A DNA stretch of 64,000 nt from Anisakis pegreffii (GCA_035041965.1 JAPYMA010000251.1:62001-126000), one strand, 5' to 3'. Shown: positions 1 to 12,762, counted from the first letter of the stretch. Translations and numbers: made by a program. The notes: a model not told the origin generated them from the letters alone.

Positions 1-495
1 AATTGCCTAAGGACGAGTTCACACAAGGTCATGAGTTTGAGTTGTTTTTGATGTAACTTTGTCCTTTAATGCAGTCTTTTTCGCTTTTCAATTCTGTGAA
101 AAGATGGTTAAAGATGGATCGGGAGTTGAACATCTCATTGGTAATGGCCTTACTGGTAGTCTTGTAGTGATCATGGCAGTCTTGTAGATGAGGGACAGAA
201 CTGTAAACCACAACATGAATCCAGATGAGCCTCAGCCACGCAGCTCAGGCTTCAGTATAAAACGAGGAACGTAGCTCAGCCTTAGAATAGGTCTCAGGGC
301 GAAGGCGGTGGTAAATCTCTGCAGAAAGCACGGATAGGTCTCAGTTTAAGGATGACGTGCAATTCGTCCTCTTTTCACAGTTACATCAACGGAAACCTTA
401 TCGAATCAATTACAATGTTGAAAGCAGATTTATAGCTGCAAAAGTGCTCTGCAAAAATTTTTTGCTTCATTTTATTTTAAATGAGTGGATTTCAG
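1..495. other. Sequence upstream of first recognised Tudor-gene exon
   Basis: No exon could be placed with confidence. The first clear exon of the Tudor gene has its acceptor at 494-495 and is entered in phase 1, so at least one upstream coding exon must exist. An ATG at 352 opens a short frame whose possible donor near 379 would give the right phase, but that donor is weak and the guess is not asserted. A 10-base motif (taggtctcag) occurs twice, near 287 and 335. Confidence 0.4.
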
Positions 496-2592
496 AGGAG
501 GAAAAGAATTATGTTAGCAGAGAATACAGTGACGATAACTCAGCCAAAGACGATCATTATCGTCATGATACAGGAACGGGAAGTGAGCAGTTTCACGTAC
601 GACGACGGAATGATAATGATGGTATGGGGAAAGTAGAGAACCGGATTGGTGAGAGTCGAGAAGATAGAGGTGATAGAGTTGGAAGAGGTGCGACGGGGAG
701 ATTTGATTCATGGGACGGATACAGAAGGGTGAATTTAGAACGAGATGCGGACGCTGAAAATGGTTATAACCAACAGTTTGGTCGGAACACTAATTTGGAA
801 CTGACTATGAGACGTGATGATGACCGAGTTGAGGAGCGCAGTTTCGGACGAGATCGTAGTCATGAATTTAGCAATACGACTATCAGAGATCGTGATAATC
901 ACAGCTATGTTAGCCGGGAGCAGTTTGGGCGAGATGAAGGTCGGGAGGGACGCTTCGGAGAGGGAAGCGAAGGTGGGTGGAGGGACGGTGCTCGCGGGCG
1001 AGATGAGGGTCGGGAGGGACGTTTTGGACAGAAAGGAGAAAGCGGGTGGAGGGACGGTGCTCGTGGGCGAGATGAGGGTCGGGAGGGACGTTTTGGACAG
1101 GAAGGAGAAAGCGCGTGGAGGGACGGTGCTCGTGGGCGAGATGAGAGTCGGGAGGGACGTTTCGGAGAGGGAAGCGAAGGTGGGTGGAGGAACGGTGCTC
1201 GTGGGCGAGATGAGGGTCGGGAGGGACGTTTTGGACAGAAAGGAGAAAGCGGGTGGAGGGACGGTGCTCGTGGGCGAGATGAGAGTCGGGAGGGACGTTT
1301 CGGAGAGGGAAGCGAAGGTGGGTGGAGGAACGGTGCTCGTGGGCGAGATGAGGGTCGGGAGGGACGCTTTGGAGAGGGAGGAGAAAGTGGGTGGAGGGAC
1401 GATGCTCGATATGATAATAGATTGAGAGGAAAGGAAAGAGGACAATTCAGCGATCGAGGTTTGTAACTGGTTCATTCGTTTTAGTCGTGCTTATGAATCA
1501 GCTGGAGTTAGGATAAACTGCATTCGCATTCGCATCTGTCAGCTTCTTGTTCACCATCTGATCGTTACTGAACCGTCATTGTTCCCTTTCAGTAACAGTA
1601 TTGTTGGGTCATTTATCTATCAGTAACACTTCTAGTAATAACCTCTTTTCCTCATTTCACTTTCTCATCATGTAAATGCAAAAAAATGTTGCGTGCATTC
1701 GGGGTACTCGGTCAATCTGCTTAAAGACATTTAGCCAAACGGACAGTTTGCCTAAACACATTTAGCCTAACGGACAGTTTGCCTAACGGACAGCTTGCCT
1801 AACGGACAGCTTGCCTAACGGACAATTTGCCTAACGGACAGTTTGCTTAACGGATAATTTGCCTAACGGACAGTTTGCCCAACATCAATTTGCCTAACGG
1901 ACAGTTTGCCCAACATCAATTTGCCTAACGGACAGTTTGCCCAACATCAATTTGCCTAACGGACAGTTTGCCCAACATCAATTTGCCTAACGGACAGTTT
2001 GCCTAATGCGATGCCTAGTGGCCGTGTCATATTGTTAGACGCAACCATTCAGAACATGCTGGGAATATTCATCTCGTGGCTATTGTTAGAACATCTCTAC
2101 ATATCGAAATTGGTGATTTTGATGGTTTCACTTGAAGTCAAATTTTGACCATTGCACTTAACAAGAGCAAACAATGCGTCTACTTTATCTTCATCAGCGT
2201 TGATGGACAGTTTGCTTCAGGAGTCTCCTTCAAGGAACTATGTTCAGATGCATACACAACACATTTTCCATAACAATAAAAGACCATATTTGTTATTAAT
2301 TATGCATGTCTGAATACATGAAATTAGGTAAAACGGTGATGATAGCTATGCTCATAATAGTAACGACGTATTATGACTAATAACACCTATAATAACAAGA
2401 AAAGTGGCGATAAAATAATCGGAAAAACAGTAGAAATGGTAATAAAAATAATAGTAAAAACAATAAAAGTAATAACAATAATGACCAAAATATTGAGATT
2501 AATAGCAGTAAAGACTATGACAACATCAATGACAATAATAAAGGTAGCCACAATGAAGGTGGTGACAAATGATGATGATGATGATAATAATA

Positions 2593-2629
<37 letters not shown>

Positions 2630-5600
2630 GAGAAATAAAAATAGCCACAATGATAATAATAAAAATACAGGGACATCCCAATTTATTGTTTATTACTTTA
2701 AGTTTTAGAAGCTGATGACTCAATTGTCTGTTTTTCTTTGCAAATTTAACTCTTCGAACCGAATGATGGCAGCCAGAGTAAACTCTGAGGAAAGGAAATT
2801 CATTTTGAAATGCTACTGGAAGTATGAAAACGCAGTTGAAGTACAAATCATAATGAATACCTAGTTGACAATTACTTACACTGTGTATACATTTTTCGGG
2901 ACACCCTCTAATGATAATAACAACATATTTTGGGATACCCTGTAAAAATAATAAACAAAAACGACATTAATAGTAATAATAATGACAGTAATGATGATAG
3001 CAACATCAATGACAATAGTAAAGGTAACAACAATCGTCCATCACGATTTATCATCATTATTATTGTTATTACCATTATTCCTAGTATTGTTGTTTATTCT
3101 CATTATTATTTACTGTTATTGTTATTCATTATTGTTCTTGTTATTTATTCTTATTATTTTAGCTATTATTATCGATGTGCGTGATGCGAGTGTGTTATTA
3201 TCAATAAATATTATAAATTATTGTGGGAAATGTGTTGTGTATGCATCTGGACATAATTCCTTGAAGGAGACTGCTGAAGCAAACTGTCCATCACCGGTGA
3301 TAAAGATAAGCTAGACGCGTTGTTTGCTCTTGGTAACTGCATTGGTCAAAACTTGACTTTGATTGAAGCCATCAAAATCTTGAACTTCGATATGTAGAGA
3401 TGTTCTAATGATAGCAACGAGATGAATATTCCCAGCATGTTCTGAACGGTTGCGTCTAACAATATGACACGGCCATTAGGCATCGCATTAGACAAATTGA
3501 AGTTGGGCAAACTGTCCGTTAGGCAAATTATCCGTTAAGCAAACTGTCCGTTAGGCAAATTATCCGTTAAGCAAACTGTCCGTTAGGCAAATTATCCGTT
3601 AGGCAAACTGTCCGTTAGGCAAATTGTCCGTTAGGCAAACTGTCCGTTAGGCAAATTGTCCGTTAGGCAAATTGTCCGTTAGGCAAACTGTCCGTTAGTC
3701 AAAGTGTCCGTTAGGCAAATTATCCGTTAGGCAAATTGTCCGTTAGGCGAACTGTTCGTTAGGCAAATTATCCGTTAGGCAAATTGTCCGTTAGGCAAAT
3801 TATCCGTTAGGCAAATTGATCCGTTAGGCAAACTGTCCGTTAGTCAAAGTGTCCGTTAGGCAAATTATCCGTTAGGCAAATTGTACGTTAGGCGAACTGT
3901 TCGTTAGGCAAATTATCCGTTAGGCAAATTGTCCGTTAGGCAAATTGTCCGTAAGGCAATGTGTCTCTAGACAAACTGTCGTTAGGCTAAATGTCTTTAG
4001 GCAGATTGACCGGTCACGTGCATTCGGAAGACCTGAATTAAAAGAAAGACTTGAAAGGTACATGTTGTTGTTAACAGTGTAGAGAGCATCGAAAACAATT
4101 GATTTTTGTTTGCAGAATGTTATAATTGTCATCAGATGGGTCATATATCACGTGATTGTCCAGAACGTCAGCGAGGAAGGCACGCTTATTCAGATCAACG
4201 TGAATCTCTGGACTGGAATAGGGGAAGGGCTGCGCAAGGCAATCGACGTTTCGATGAGATGCAGTCGGCTGGCAGAATATTCGATCCGGGTCGTCGAGAG
4301 TGGATCGCGGTTGAGAATGGACCGAGAAAGGCGTTTGAAGGCAGCAACTTGAGGACAGGACCCCCACCGGAACGGCACAGATCAGCTGCACTCGGTGAGT
4401 AATAATTTCATTTATTCGTTGCTGTTGGTGAAAGTGAATGAGATTAATATTAATTGCATCGATTGCAATTATCAGTTTATTAATGGTAATGATGATGGTA
4501 TTAAGTGGATTGAATGTGATAAACTATTTGCTTTTGTTTTATTTTCAACTGTCGCAGTTTTGGTTTCATTGTTAGCTAGTGTAAACTTGATGCGCTGCTT
4601 TTCGTTCAGGTTTTGATATGTCATCTCAGAAGGAAAGGAGACAAGAGTCGCAAGCAATGCTCCCATGGAGCAACGATTATGGTGGCAGAACAGATGGAAA
4701 GCATTCGGGAAGAGACACTTTTCAACAGGTATAATAGTAAGAGGATTTCTGCATTAGTGTACATTAATTTAGTGATTATTTTTATGAATTACATGTTAAT
4801 AATCATATGTATATGCAGTGGCGTGGCTAGGTCTTCTTTCAGGGGAGGGGAGGGGGAGGGGGGGGGACGTGAAACGCTCTAGTCCAAAAAGTCGCTGAAT
4901 TTTGGGGAATATTTTTCTGCGTTAATTTTTTCTTCCTTCTCTCTGCCCTCCTTTCTTTTCCTTCTCCTTTTTCCACTTTTTTCTTCATTGTCCCCTCTTT
5001 CCTCTTCTCATATCGTCTTCATTTTACGTTTCTTCCAGTCTCCAAGGGAAAAGGTGTAAGGGGAATGCCCCATGCGCTTCTTCCTCTTTTTGTGTATGTC
5101 ATTTTGTATATACACATAATGAGTATAGTAATGACAGATACATTGCATTCAGTTGTTGTTTTAGGATCTTTCTAAAGAAGCCTTCAGTGAGCAGTTGGAT
5201 TCAAGTGCTCGTGCAACTGCTGCACTTGATGACGAACAGTCGACCTTCGGTCTGCGAACAGGATCATCAGGGGAGCAGCAGGAGAAGAACGGATCATTTG
5301 GTGTACCGAAGTTCAGAAGTAAACACGACTCTGAAACTGAAGGAGATGAGAATGTTGAGGTTCAGTATGAAAACGCAGAAAACGAAGCTGTACGATCAGG
5401 AGAAAGTCGGCCAGATTCAATGAAACAAGACGAACAACAGTCAGCGTCGGCCAACAGTACCGACAAGACGATCCGTGATCATATTTGTAGGACTGATGGT
5501 GACGGTGATAGGAGAGCGAAGTTCGTTACTAAAGATGCACAAAAATTTGGTAATGACAGAAGTGTTGAGCGAGATGGCGATCTGTGGTCGCGAATCAAGT

Positions 5601-8600
5601 CAAGGATAGATATTGATGCGCTGACTGGAATACGAAAATATGTGAAAGTGATTCGATCAGATGCGTCGGTAAGTATCGTTGTGCTCTTCTGTGATTTATC
5701 AAACAGTTTATTTTGAGTTGAATCATGGTAATTGCTCATACAGGAGAACGCAAATCCAACTTCATTCTACGTGCAACTGAGCAGTGATAAGGAACTCATC
5801 GATGAATTGAGTCTAGATGACATGCCGAAATGTTCATCGAAGTTGAACTCACCTGAACCTGGAATGCTTTGTATGGCACCGTATTTCGACATCTTTTATC
5901 GTGCTCGAATCTTGCAGCTACTCGATGAGGGAACAAGGTGCGTATATTTGTTATTGTTACTTTGATTTATCTGTGGCCGCATCACATTAATGCAATCATT
6001 GTTGTTTTTCTTTCACTGCTGAGCTTTCCATTTATATTTGAGATGTACTGTGCTGTTCATTGACTATGGCAACGAAGAAGTCGTGCACACGGCAGATGTG
6101 TATTCATTAGATGCTGCAAGTCTACCCGAGATGTTTGTTAAGAAGAGTCAGATGGCTTTTGAGTGTCGTTTAGCGGATTGCATGCCTTTGAATTTAGAGG
6201 TTAGATGATACGTAATCTTATCTCAGCGAAACTGAATTTAGTTGAATTTTACGGTTGTTGTGATCGTTTGTTAAACGAAATCTTTAATGAACAATGAGTT
6301 CACACATAAATGTAATAATTTAGTTGACTTTAATAATGATAATGTGAACAAAATGATGAGATTTGGATTTGCAGAAAGGCTTCTCGATGGCAGCTTGTCG
6401 AGCATTCTCGGAACTGACAGAGCGTGAAGTAAGCATGTTAGTGAAAGGGAAGTGTGCAAATGATGTTTACGAGGTGCAGTTGCAGTTAATTGATACCACG
6501 GGCACGGTATCTGATGCATTGTGTGAGAGGTAGGTGTGGTACTCTTTGAGGTGATTATTCATCAACGATTGAGATAGCTGGAACGTGTGCTTTTGTTAGA
6601 TTTGAATGCATACTTCTGCGATTATTCACAATATTTATTTTGATTGGCATCTGTAGATGTGTTGTTGGCAATAGTTTACTATTGCGCTGTTGAAGGGGTT
6701 TGACAAAGCGAGTGAGATGGCCAAGTCGTGTGGTACCGTTGTATTCGGAGCAACGAGTGCTCAGGTCTGACAATCAGGCTAATGTTCAGCGCATATTCAC
6801 AGTTCAGTTGAGACAAGACTCAGAAGCACTTGAAACGGTTCATTACTTTCCTGATTGATTATTCACGTAGTAAAATATCTGCCTCCCCCATCGTCCCAAT
6901 CAACCGACGATCTAAATACTATAGCGTATCATAATATGCATGCCCTGAATTGAGTCCCTTTAAACACTTTTCATTTTTTCTGACAATCGAATCATTTTTA
7001 TCGGATCAGCAATGCGATTTCTTGCATGCTCATTATACCACTCATTGAATATAAACATAGCCATCCATGACCGAAGTGTTCAGCCTGACTTTGACTAACG
7101 TTCGCAAGCAAAATTGGTGAATGAATAAGTTTAATAGTTTAGATTGCTGAGCAGTGTGCACAATTCATTGAGAGAATGTATAATAAAAGGACGGTCGATA
7201 AGAATGACGAGACATCAAAAATGGCTGATGGTGTTCATCGGCTCGATAATCGTTCGTTTCACGTCGGTGATGTGCTTATTACCAATTGGCAAGATTTTCC
7301 GTATCGCGCCGAAGTGATCGATATCGTTGATGGTTTCGAGTCAGCATCACGTTCACCCGAAACGACAACACAATCGATTGGTGAAGATGGCGATCATAAA
7401 GATGGAGTTTTTGGGGAGTCGGTGAGCAAGGAAACGGACGTTGAGCGATATCGTTTGCGATATGTGGATTACGGGAATGAGGATTACAAGCAGAGTGCAG
7501 AAATGTTCTGTGTGGATTGGACAGAAGATAATGAGGTATGCGATCGCAATGGAGAGGACGGGGGGTAAATAATTATTGCTGGAATAATGAAAGGAAAACA
7601 GTAAGTGAAAAATATTTTAGTTGTTTTCACAATCGCCGCGATTGGGTATTCGTTGTGAATTGTTCGGAATTGAGCCGTTGTATCAGCAGTCGGAAGGTGG
7701 AGTGAAGACTGAATGGTCAGATGAAGCAGTGGAGGTGCTGAATAAATATATTCGATCAGATACCGAGATAACGGTGATGTTCGGACATCCAAACGTCGAT
7801 GAAGTGTATCCAGTTGAGGTGTGTTACATCTGAATGTTTGTCGAATGTGATAGATAGGAGATGGTGATATTAAGGATGCGATGCTGTTACAGGTCTTGTT
7901 GGACGTTCGAAACGACGATTCGTCTGTGAATTGCTTGCGAAAAGACGAGCAAAGAATAAGTGGTGGCGGAACGAGTGAATGCTTGCAGGATGGAGGAGTG
8001 GGGCAGGTGCATGCAGAGAAGATTGAGGGCAGAGCGGATGGAGACCAGTCCGGATCCGGAGGGCACACCCACGATGAGGAGGAAATTGAAAAGAAAACAG
8101 ATACCGTCGAGTTGATGGAACTGGATGATCGCAACACCCAGCTCTCTTCCGAACCTCTTCTTGGCTCACGTACCCACCAAAAAGTCACTCTAGCATCACT
8201 GCTTCTCGAGAAGGGATTAGCTCAAAGGGCTGCAGAACCGACTGATTTCCCAATCGCCACTCGAAACAGTTTCTCATGGACGTCAGCCGAAGATCGAAAT
8301 ATGGAAATGCGGATTTTGGGTGTCGGTTTGGATGGCAAAACGTTGCTTGTAAGACCGAAACAGTTCGATGGAATGTATGCCGAATTGAGCAAGGTGCTTT
8401 GTGTATTTATTTGCTTATTCAGCAAGTTTTTTGATGTGAAATGAAATGAACAGATTCATATGGAGTGAGCATTTGGGTAGAGTGTGAATTTGAAGTATTA
8501 TGATTAAAGGCATTGAAAGAGTTGAGTGCATCGACAAAAGTTGAACACGGAGCGATGATCGGAGTTGTGAAGTATCGTGGAGAGTACAAACGTGCGAAGG

Positions 8601-11600
8601 TAGTGCGTAAGGAGGATTTTGATGTGGATACGCAGAAGCGAGTTAGTGCGCTTTTACATTCGTTTTGTGCTTATTGCTGTGCTTATTGCTGCATGCATAA
8701 TAGTGCTCTCAGGGGATGGATGCTCTAACCGATCGACAGTACTTTTTGGTGGATGAAGGTGTCCTTGTGAATGCGATAGGAGAGTGTGATCAGCTTGAAA
8801 CAATCGCTTGTGCAGGTTTGTTATTGTTTATTTATTTATTTTATTAATTCATTTATTTATTTATATTTATTCAATCAGCAATCACAACTCATTACGAGTT
8901 TATGTCTCTCTGTTACTCACAAACTTTGCGTATTAGGCTTCAGGGAGGGTCAGTTTTCTGGAATCCTGAGATGTTTTCTCAAATTATTAATTTGTTTCAT
9001 TTCTTTGAGAAAAAAACTGGGTGTAAGATGCTTTACTAGTATTGTGTCTCCATGAGGATTGCCTGAAAGAAAGAATTAGAAACAGGAGTAAATGTGGCGA
9101 TAACCAACAGAACGAGGGTTTCCAGAAATATCATCTTATTCCGGTAAAATACTAAATTGTCATCATTTTTGGTGCAGATGTCAGGTCGGAATTCATGCTG
9201 AAAACATGTTGCAAGTTGGCAGTACCTCTACATTTTACGACAGTTCAAATTGATGCGCCAATCGAGAGATCGTTGTTGGAGGAACACTTTTTGATGGTGA
9301 GTAGTCAGGAAGCTGTGCGATGCGTATCGGCAAGGGCTTGTATCCGTCATGTATCAGAGGTATTCGGCTCATCGCTTCTTATTACTAGATCTGGTTGAAC
9401 GTCTTCTACATCCAACATTTGTTATTTTGTTACTTTTCTAATCTTGAACTCTTTTAAGCAGTTTCTTTCTTCAACAAACAAAAAATAGGATTTTGAAGTA
9501 AACCTAGGAGCAACGGGCAGAGATTGTTCATCTCATATTTTGTGAACCAAACCGTAACGATCGCACATGAGTGTTGATGTTCATTCTGAATAAAATATTC
9601 ATATGCTTATCATCATTTTAATGTGATGTTCGTCACTGAGCTAATCGATTGATCCTGGTATTCTTATCAGTGATATGCACAAAGATATCCTCATAGAGTT
9701 ACACTTTATTAGGATTAAATAGTGAGAATACTAGCAGAGAACGAATAATGATTTCAGAAGGGTGCATTATGGATTGATGATGTGACGACGTTGGATGGCA
9801 CAAAATCACTGGTTGAATGTTTGCTGCAGAATGGTGTGGCGAGCAAATCACATCGTGACGATGAACATTTGGAGGATGGTGGAAAAATGAATGAACATGA
9901 TGAGGATTTGGAGAGGAGTTCGGTTTGTGGTGCGCAAGGTGAGTGGATGAGGCGTTTGATAATGTGATTGTGCTAGCGTTGCTGAGTGCAGAATGCACAT
10001 CGTGTCATCGCTGATCTTCGTAAGGGTTATATTAAACTACGCTTGAATACGATTATAGTAAGTGTCGTTTGCAGAGAATGATCACTCTTCGACGCAACAT
10101 CCATCGCCATCTATAAGCCACTCAAAGTGCGCACCCAGTCATCGTCCTTATGAAGATGAAGTAACGTATCCGCTACCCTCACCAGATTTGCGAATTCGTT
10201 ATCCATCACCGACTCGTTCAGTTAGTTCTTTGTGTTTAAAAAGAGATGAGAGAAAGCTTTATTGATATTCGGATAGTGAATAATCGTTCACCGATCGATC
10301 AGTGGATGGATTTTAGTGAGGAAATGTGAATGAATTGCTGTGTCTAGAGGAGCATTCGATTCATTAATGCTTTCATTCAGAATAAGAAGAATGCCTCTCG
10401 TCGACGAGATTCAACGAGTGACGAAAGTGGCAATGGCAGTGACAGTGATAGCTGTTCGCTGACGAATGATCAAGTTACAAAAACGGAGTATCACAACGAG
10501 GAAAAGAATGAGCCGAGCGACGATGGGCATGATAAGGTGATTAGATTTTTCATTTGGACAGGAAGTTTATTGTGAGACGAGGTCATTCTGAAGATTTGTT
10601 GTATTCTTTTAGGTAAATTTGGAATAATTGACGAGGTGAGGGGGTCGCTTGTAATAGAGATTATCAAAAGAAGGGTAGGTAGGTGGGTATAACTGGATAG
10701 CGAGCAGATGGGCAGATGCAGATGCTGGGTGAATCCGATTAAGAATTGAAGCTCACGATTGCTATATTTTCAGATGGCAATCGTGTGTATCGATGGAGCT
10801 CAACTCAACGAAACATCCAATTCGGATGCTGAAATCTTACGAACAGATCCGACAATGATGTTATTAACGGAAACGACACGACAATCAGAAACTGATGCAC
10901 GAATTAGTGCGCAATTGTTACCTGGAACTGAAGATTCACAAATCTCGACAAAAGAATTAAAGTTACTGAAGGATTCACGAGTAGAATTGGAGAAATCTGA
11001 TGAAATTGAGGCAGAAAATGTTGCTAGGATGGAAAAAGAATTGTGCTCGGAAGGCAGAGGATGGAAGGGTGTTGTTGAAGTGAAAGAAGATGGCGGTGGA
11101 AAAGCTTTAACGTTAGTAAAGGGACAGGTAAAAGAAGATGAGAATGATAGCAATGCATTCACGTCAAACTTTGTGGAATTGAGAGCAGATGTGAGTGCTG
11201 AAGTTGGGCACGATGAATCGAGGTGTGGTGTTTGCAAGAAGGATTATTCAGCTGGAAACAACAATGATGAGGTTATTTATTCTTTTGCTGATTATCTAAT
11301 GCATTTAGTAAAGTGTTTGACATGAACATTTCGACTCATGAGTAAATTTCAAATGAAGTTGATGTTCATTAGGCGTTTGATTTAGTGCTGCGTTCGTGGT
11401 TGCTTTGCTAACTGTCTTAGTCTTTCTAGTATTTCTGTCAGCTGGTCACCGCTTTTCGGCATTCATTAATCTTTCCATATTTTTAACCATTTGCCCACTA
11501 TCCAATAGACATTAAGGTTTACAGATAACATTGTAATATGTTTGTGATTCGCTGATTGATTTATTTCTGTTTGTTTGTTTAATTTGATAGCATCACTCAG

Positions 11601-12080
11601 ATTGTTCGGATACTGCAAGCAGTCGTGCACGCAGTTTCGGAAGGCAGCTCAACCGCAGATGAAGTGCGATCAGGTGAAGAGCAACAACTAGTGCCTCTAC
11701 AAGAAGTTGAAGTGCAAAATGAAGGTGAAAGTCTGCGAATCAGTTCAACAGGTGATGATGAGTTGGTACGGCGTAAAGAAGATGATGATGCATCGGGCTT
11801 GGTACGGCATCGACCGGCGATGGTGACGAGTGAATGCAGAATCCGCTTAGAAGTGAGCAGGGAAGATGCATCGATAGAAGTGAGCAGGGAAGTTGCATCG
11901 ATAGAAGTGAGTTGCGCGGAGGGTGTTTATCGCAAGCAGGTGGCAAAGCAGAGCTCTATCAATGATCATATATTGGACACCGAACGAGGGCACTTTTGTG
12001 CTGAAGATGTTAACTGTGAGATCAAAGGTGAGGTGTCAAATGCTACTAATGAAGAGACGATTGAGATTGATGGTAATTGA
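496..12080 (+). CDS. Tudor-domain protein with RGR-type repeats and CCHC zinc knuckle
   Basis: Likely germline RNA-granule or small-RNA scaffold; Tudor domains bind methylated arginines and the zinc knuckle binds nucleic acid (family knowledge). Exons: 496-1458, 4116-4394, 4610-4728, 5165-5668, 5744-5937, 6043-6199, 6375-6529, 6696-6837, 7143-7535, 7621-7818, 7893-8393, 8510-8641, 8713-8815, 9178-9296, 9758-9938, 10075-10220, 10381-10536, 10774-11312, 11591-12080; all junctions keep phase. Order: Arg/Asp/Gly-rich region with seven 23-residue repeats; knuckle CYNCHQMGHISRDC (CX2CX4HX4C); Tudor 1 (FIDYGNEEV) with its SN-like extension; Tudor 2 (YVDYGNEDY); a more diverged Tudor 3 (MIGVVKYRGEYKRAKVV); Ser/acid-rich tail. 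Roughly 1,800 residues. The N-terminal exon is not found. The 3' end is uncertain: a donor at 11271 would instead end the protein at 11662. No helicase motif is seen, which argues against a GLH/Vasa protein. Confidence 0.85.
927..1409 (+). repeat. Coding minisatellite, 7 x 69 bp
   Basis: Seven head-to-tail 69-bp units encode 23-residue units of the type GRDEGREGRFGxxxExxWRxGAR inside the first Tudor-gene exon. The length is a multiple of three, so the frame survives copy-number change. Units fall into variant types (GEGSEGG, GQKGESG, GQEGESA, GEGGESG) that recur in a mixed order, as expected from unequal exchange. The repeat also keeps two other frames open (plus 814-1425 and minus 735-1475), which are by-products. 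Confidence 0.95.
1703..4016. mobile_element. Foldback-type DNA transposon in Tudor-gene intron 1
   Basis: About 2.3 kb with long inverted arms, inside the intron between the repeat exon and the zinc-knuckle exon. From the outside in: short imperfect terminal inverted repeats around CGGTCAATCTGC; tandem arrays of an element close to GCCTAACGGACAGTTT (left 1740-2010, inverted on the right 3495-3990); unique arms 2010-2290 and 3225-3490 that are diverged reverse complements of each other; and an AAT/ATT-rich centre (about 2360-3180). An 11-base direct repeat, cgtgcattcgg, flanks it at 1692-1702 and 4017-4027, so the target duplication is about 9-11 bases. Foldback and Mutator-like elements have this structure and duplication size. 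No transposase frame is seen, so it is non-autonomous. Confidence 0.85.
4817..5090 (+). mobile_element. Probable hAT-like element end in Tudor-gene intron
   Basis: The intron between 4728 and 5165 contains agtggcgtggctagg followed by a G-run tract (4840-4868), which resembles the CAGTGGCGTAGCCAGG-type ends of hAT non-autonomous elements known to me. No matching inverted end or target duplication was found, so this may be a truncated copy. The following stretch (4915-5030) is pyrimidine-rich with repeated TTCTCC and CTTTCC words. Confidence 0.35.
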
Positions 12081-12394
12081 TAATATGCGCTTTTATTTTA
12101 TTTTTTGATTGTTTACTGGTGTATAATATTTGAGGTAGAAATTTAACAGAGGAGATGTACTGGTGAAGCAGTGTGTAAAACGTGAACTTAATTCAGCGAG
12201 GGGGTGCAGTTGACCTAGACTTGTTGTCCACTGCCCTCACCAGTACATCTGTAATATGCTTTTTATTGCTGCTCTTTGCTCATTTGTTTCATTCATTTTC
12301 ATTGTCATACTATTCCGGTTCTTTGAGTTTGCCATACTACGATTGAGTTTTATTGTTATTCACTGTGTTGTTAATAGTTTTGTTGCAGATTTGT

Positions 12395-12512
12395 TTATTG
12401 GGCTTAGGCCTAGGTGAAGGCATCAATTAAACAAGTGAACGATTCTATGATACCGGAATAAGGATATGCATTAAAGAATTAAATGATTCTCTGCTATGAG
12501 CCTAAGCCCAAA
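12395..12512. repeat. Inverted repeat pair, possible small MITE
   Basis: GGGCTTAGGC near 12398 and its reverse complement GCCTAAGCCC near 12500 are separated by about 90 bases. The outer bases extend the match (tt before, aa after). No clear target duplication. Confidence 0.4.
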
Positions 12513-12715
12513 TGATCACACTTATGCGGTATCCCATTTCGTTTCCAATGTTATCCATTTTTGTTCATGAGCCTACCGAAACGACTCTATTTAATCGCCG
12601 TAACGATCAGTCACTTGCTCTTTTGTGAGTGACTATGTTCTTGTTGGAGCGTTGTTTGCTTAATACACCAATTCAAATTACGTGTCGCATTCAGATTTGC
12701 TCATCACTTTTCATA

Positions 12716-12762
12716 ATGAAAATTATCTCTCGACTCGGAACACAGTTGAGAGATAATTTTTA
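12716..12762. other. Perfect 13-bp hairpin
   Basis: aaaattatctctc and gagagataatttt pair perfectly around a loop of about 16 bases. It could be a small palindromic insertion or an RNA hairpin. It is shorter than usual for a microRNA precursor. Confidence 0.6.

Noticed and set aside
735..1475. Minus-strand 246-residue Ser/Pro/Thr repeat ORF and plus-frame 814-1425
   Set aside because: Both are antisense or shifted readings of the 69-base coding repeat; the third frame joins the zinc-knuckle exon in phase and has the sensible composition.
2373..3314. Asn- and Ile-rich ORFs
   Set aside because: They arise from AAT/ATT trinucleotide runs in the centre of the foldback element.
1740..4010. CRISPR-like repeat arrays
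   Set aside because: The units touch or are separated by equally repetitive sequence, the two arrays are inverted copies at transposon ends, and the genome is eukaryotic.
12716..12762. MicroRNA precursor
   Set aside because: The stem is only about 13 bp and the hairpin about 45 bases; too short for a normal precursor.
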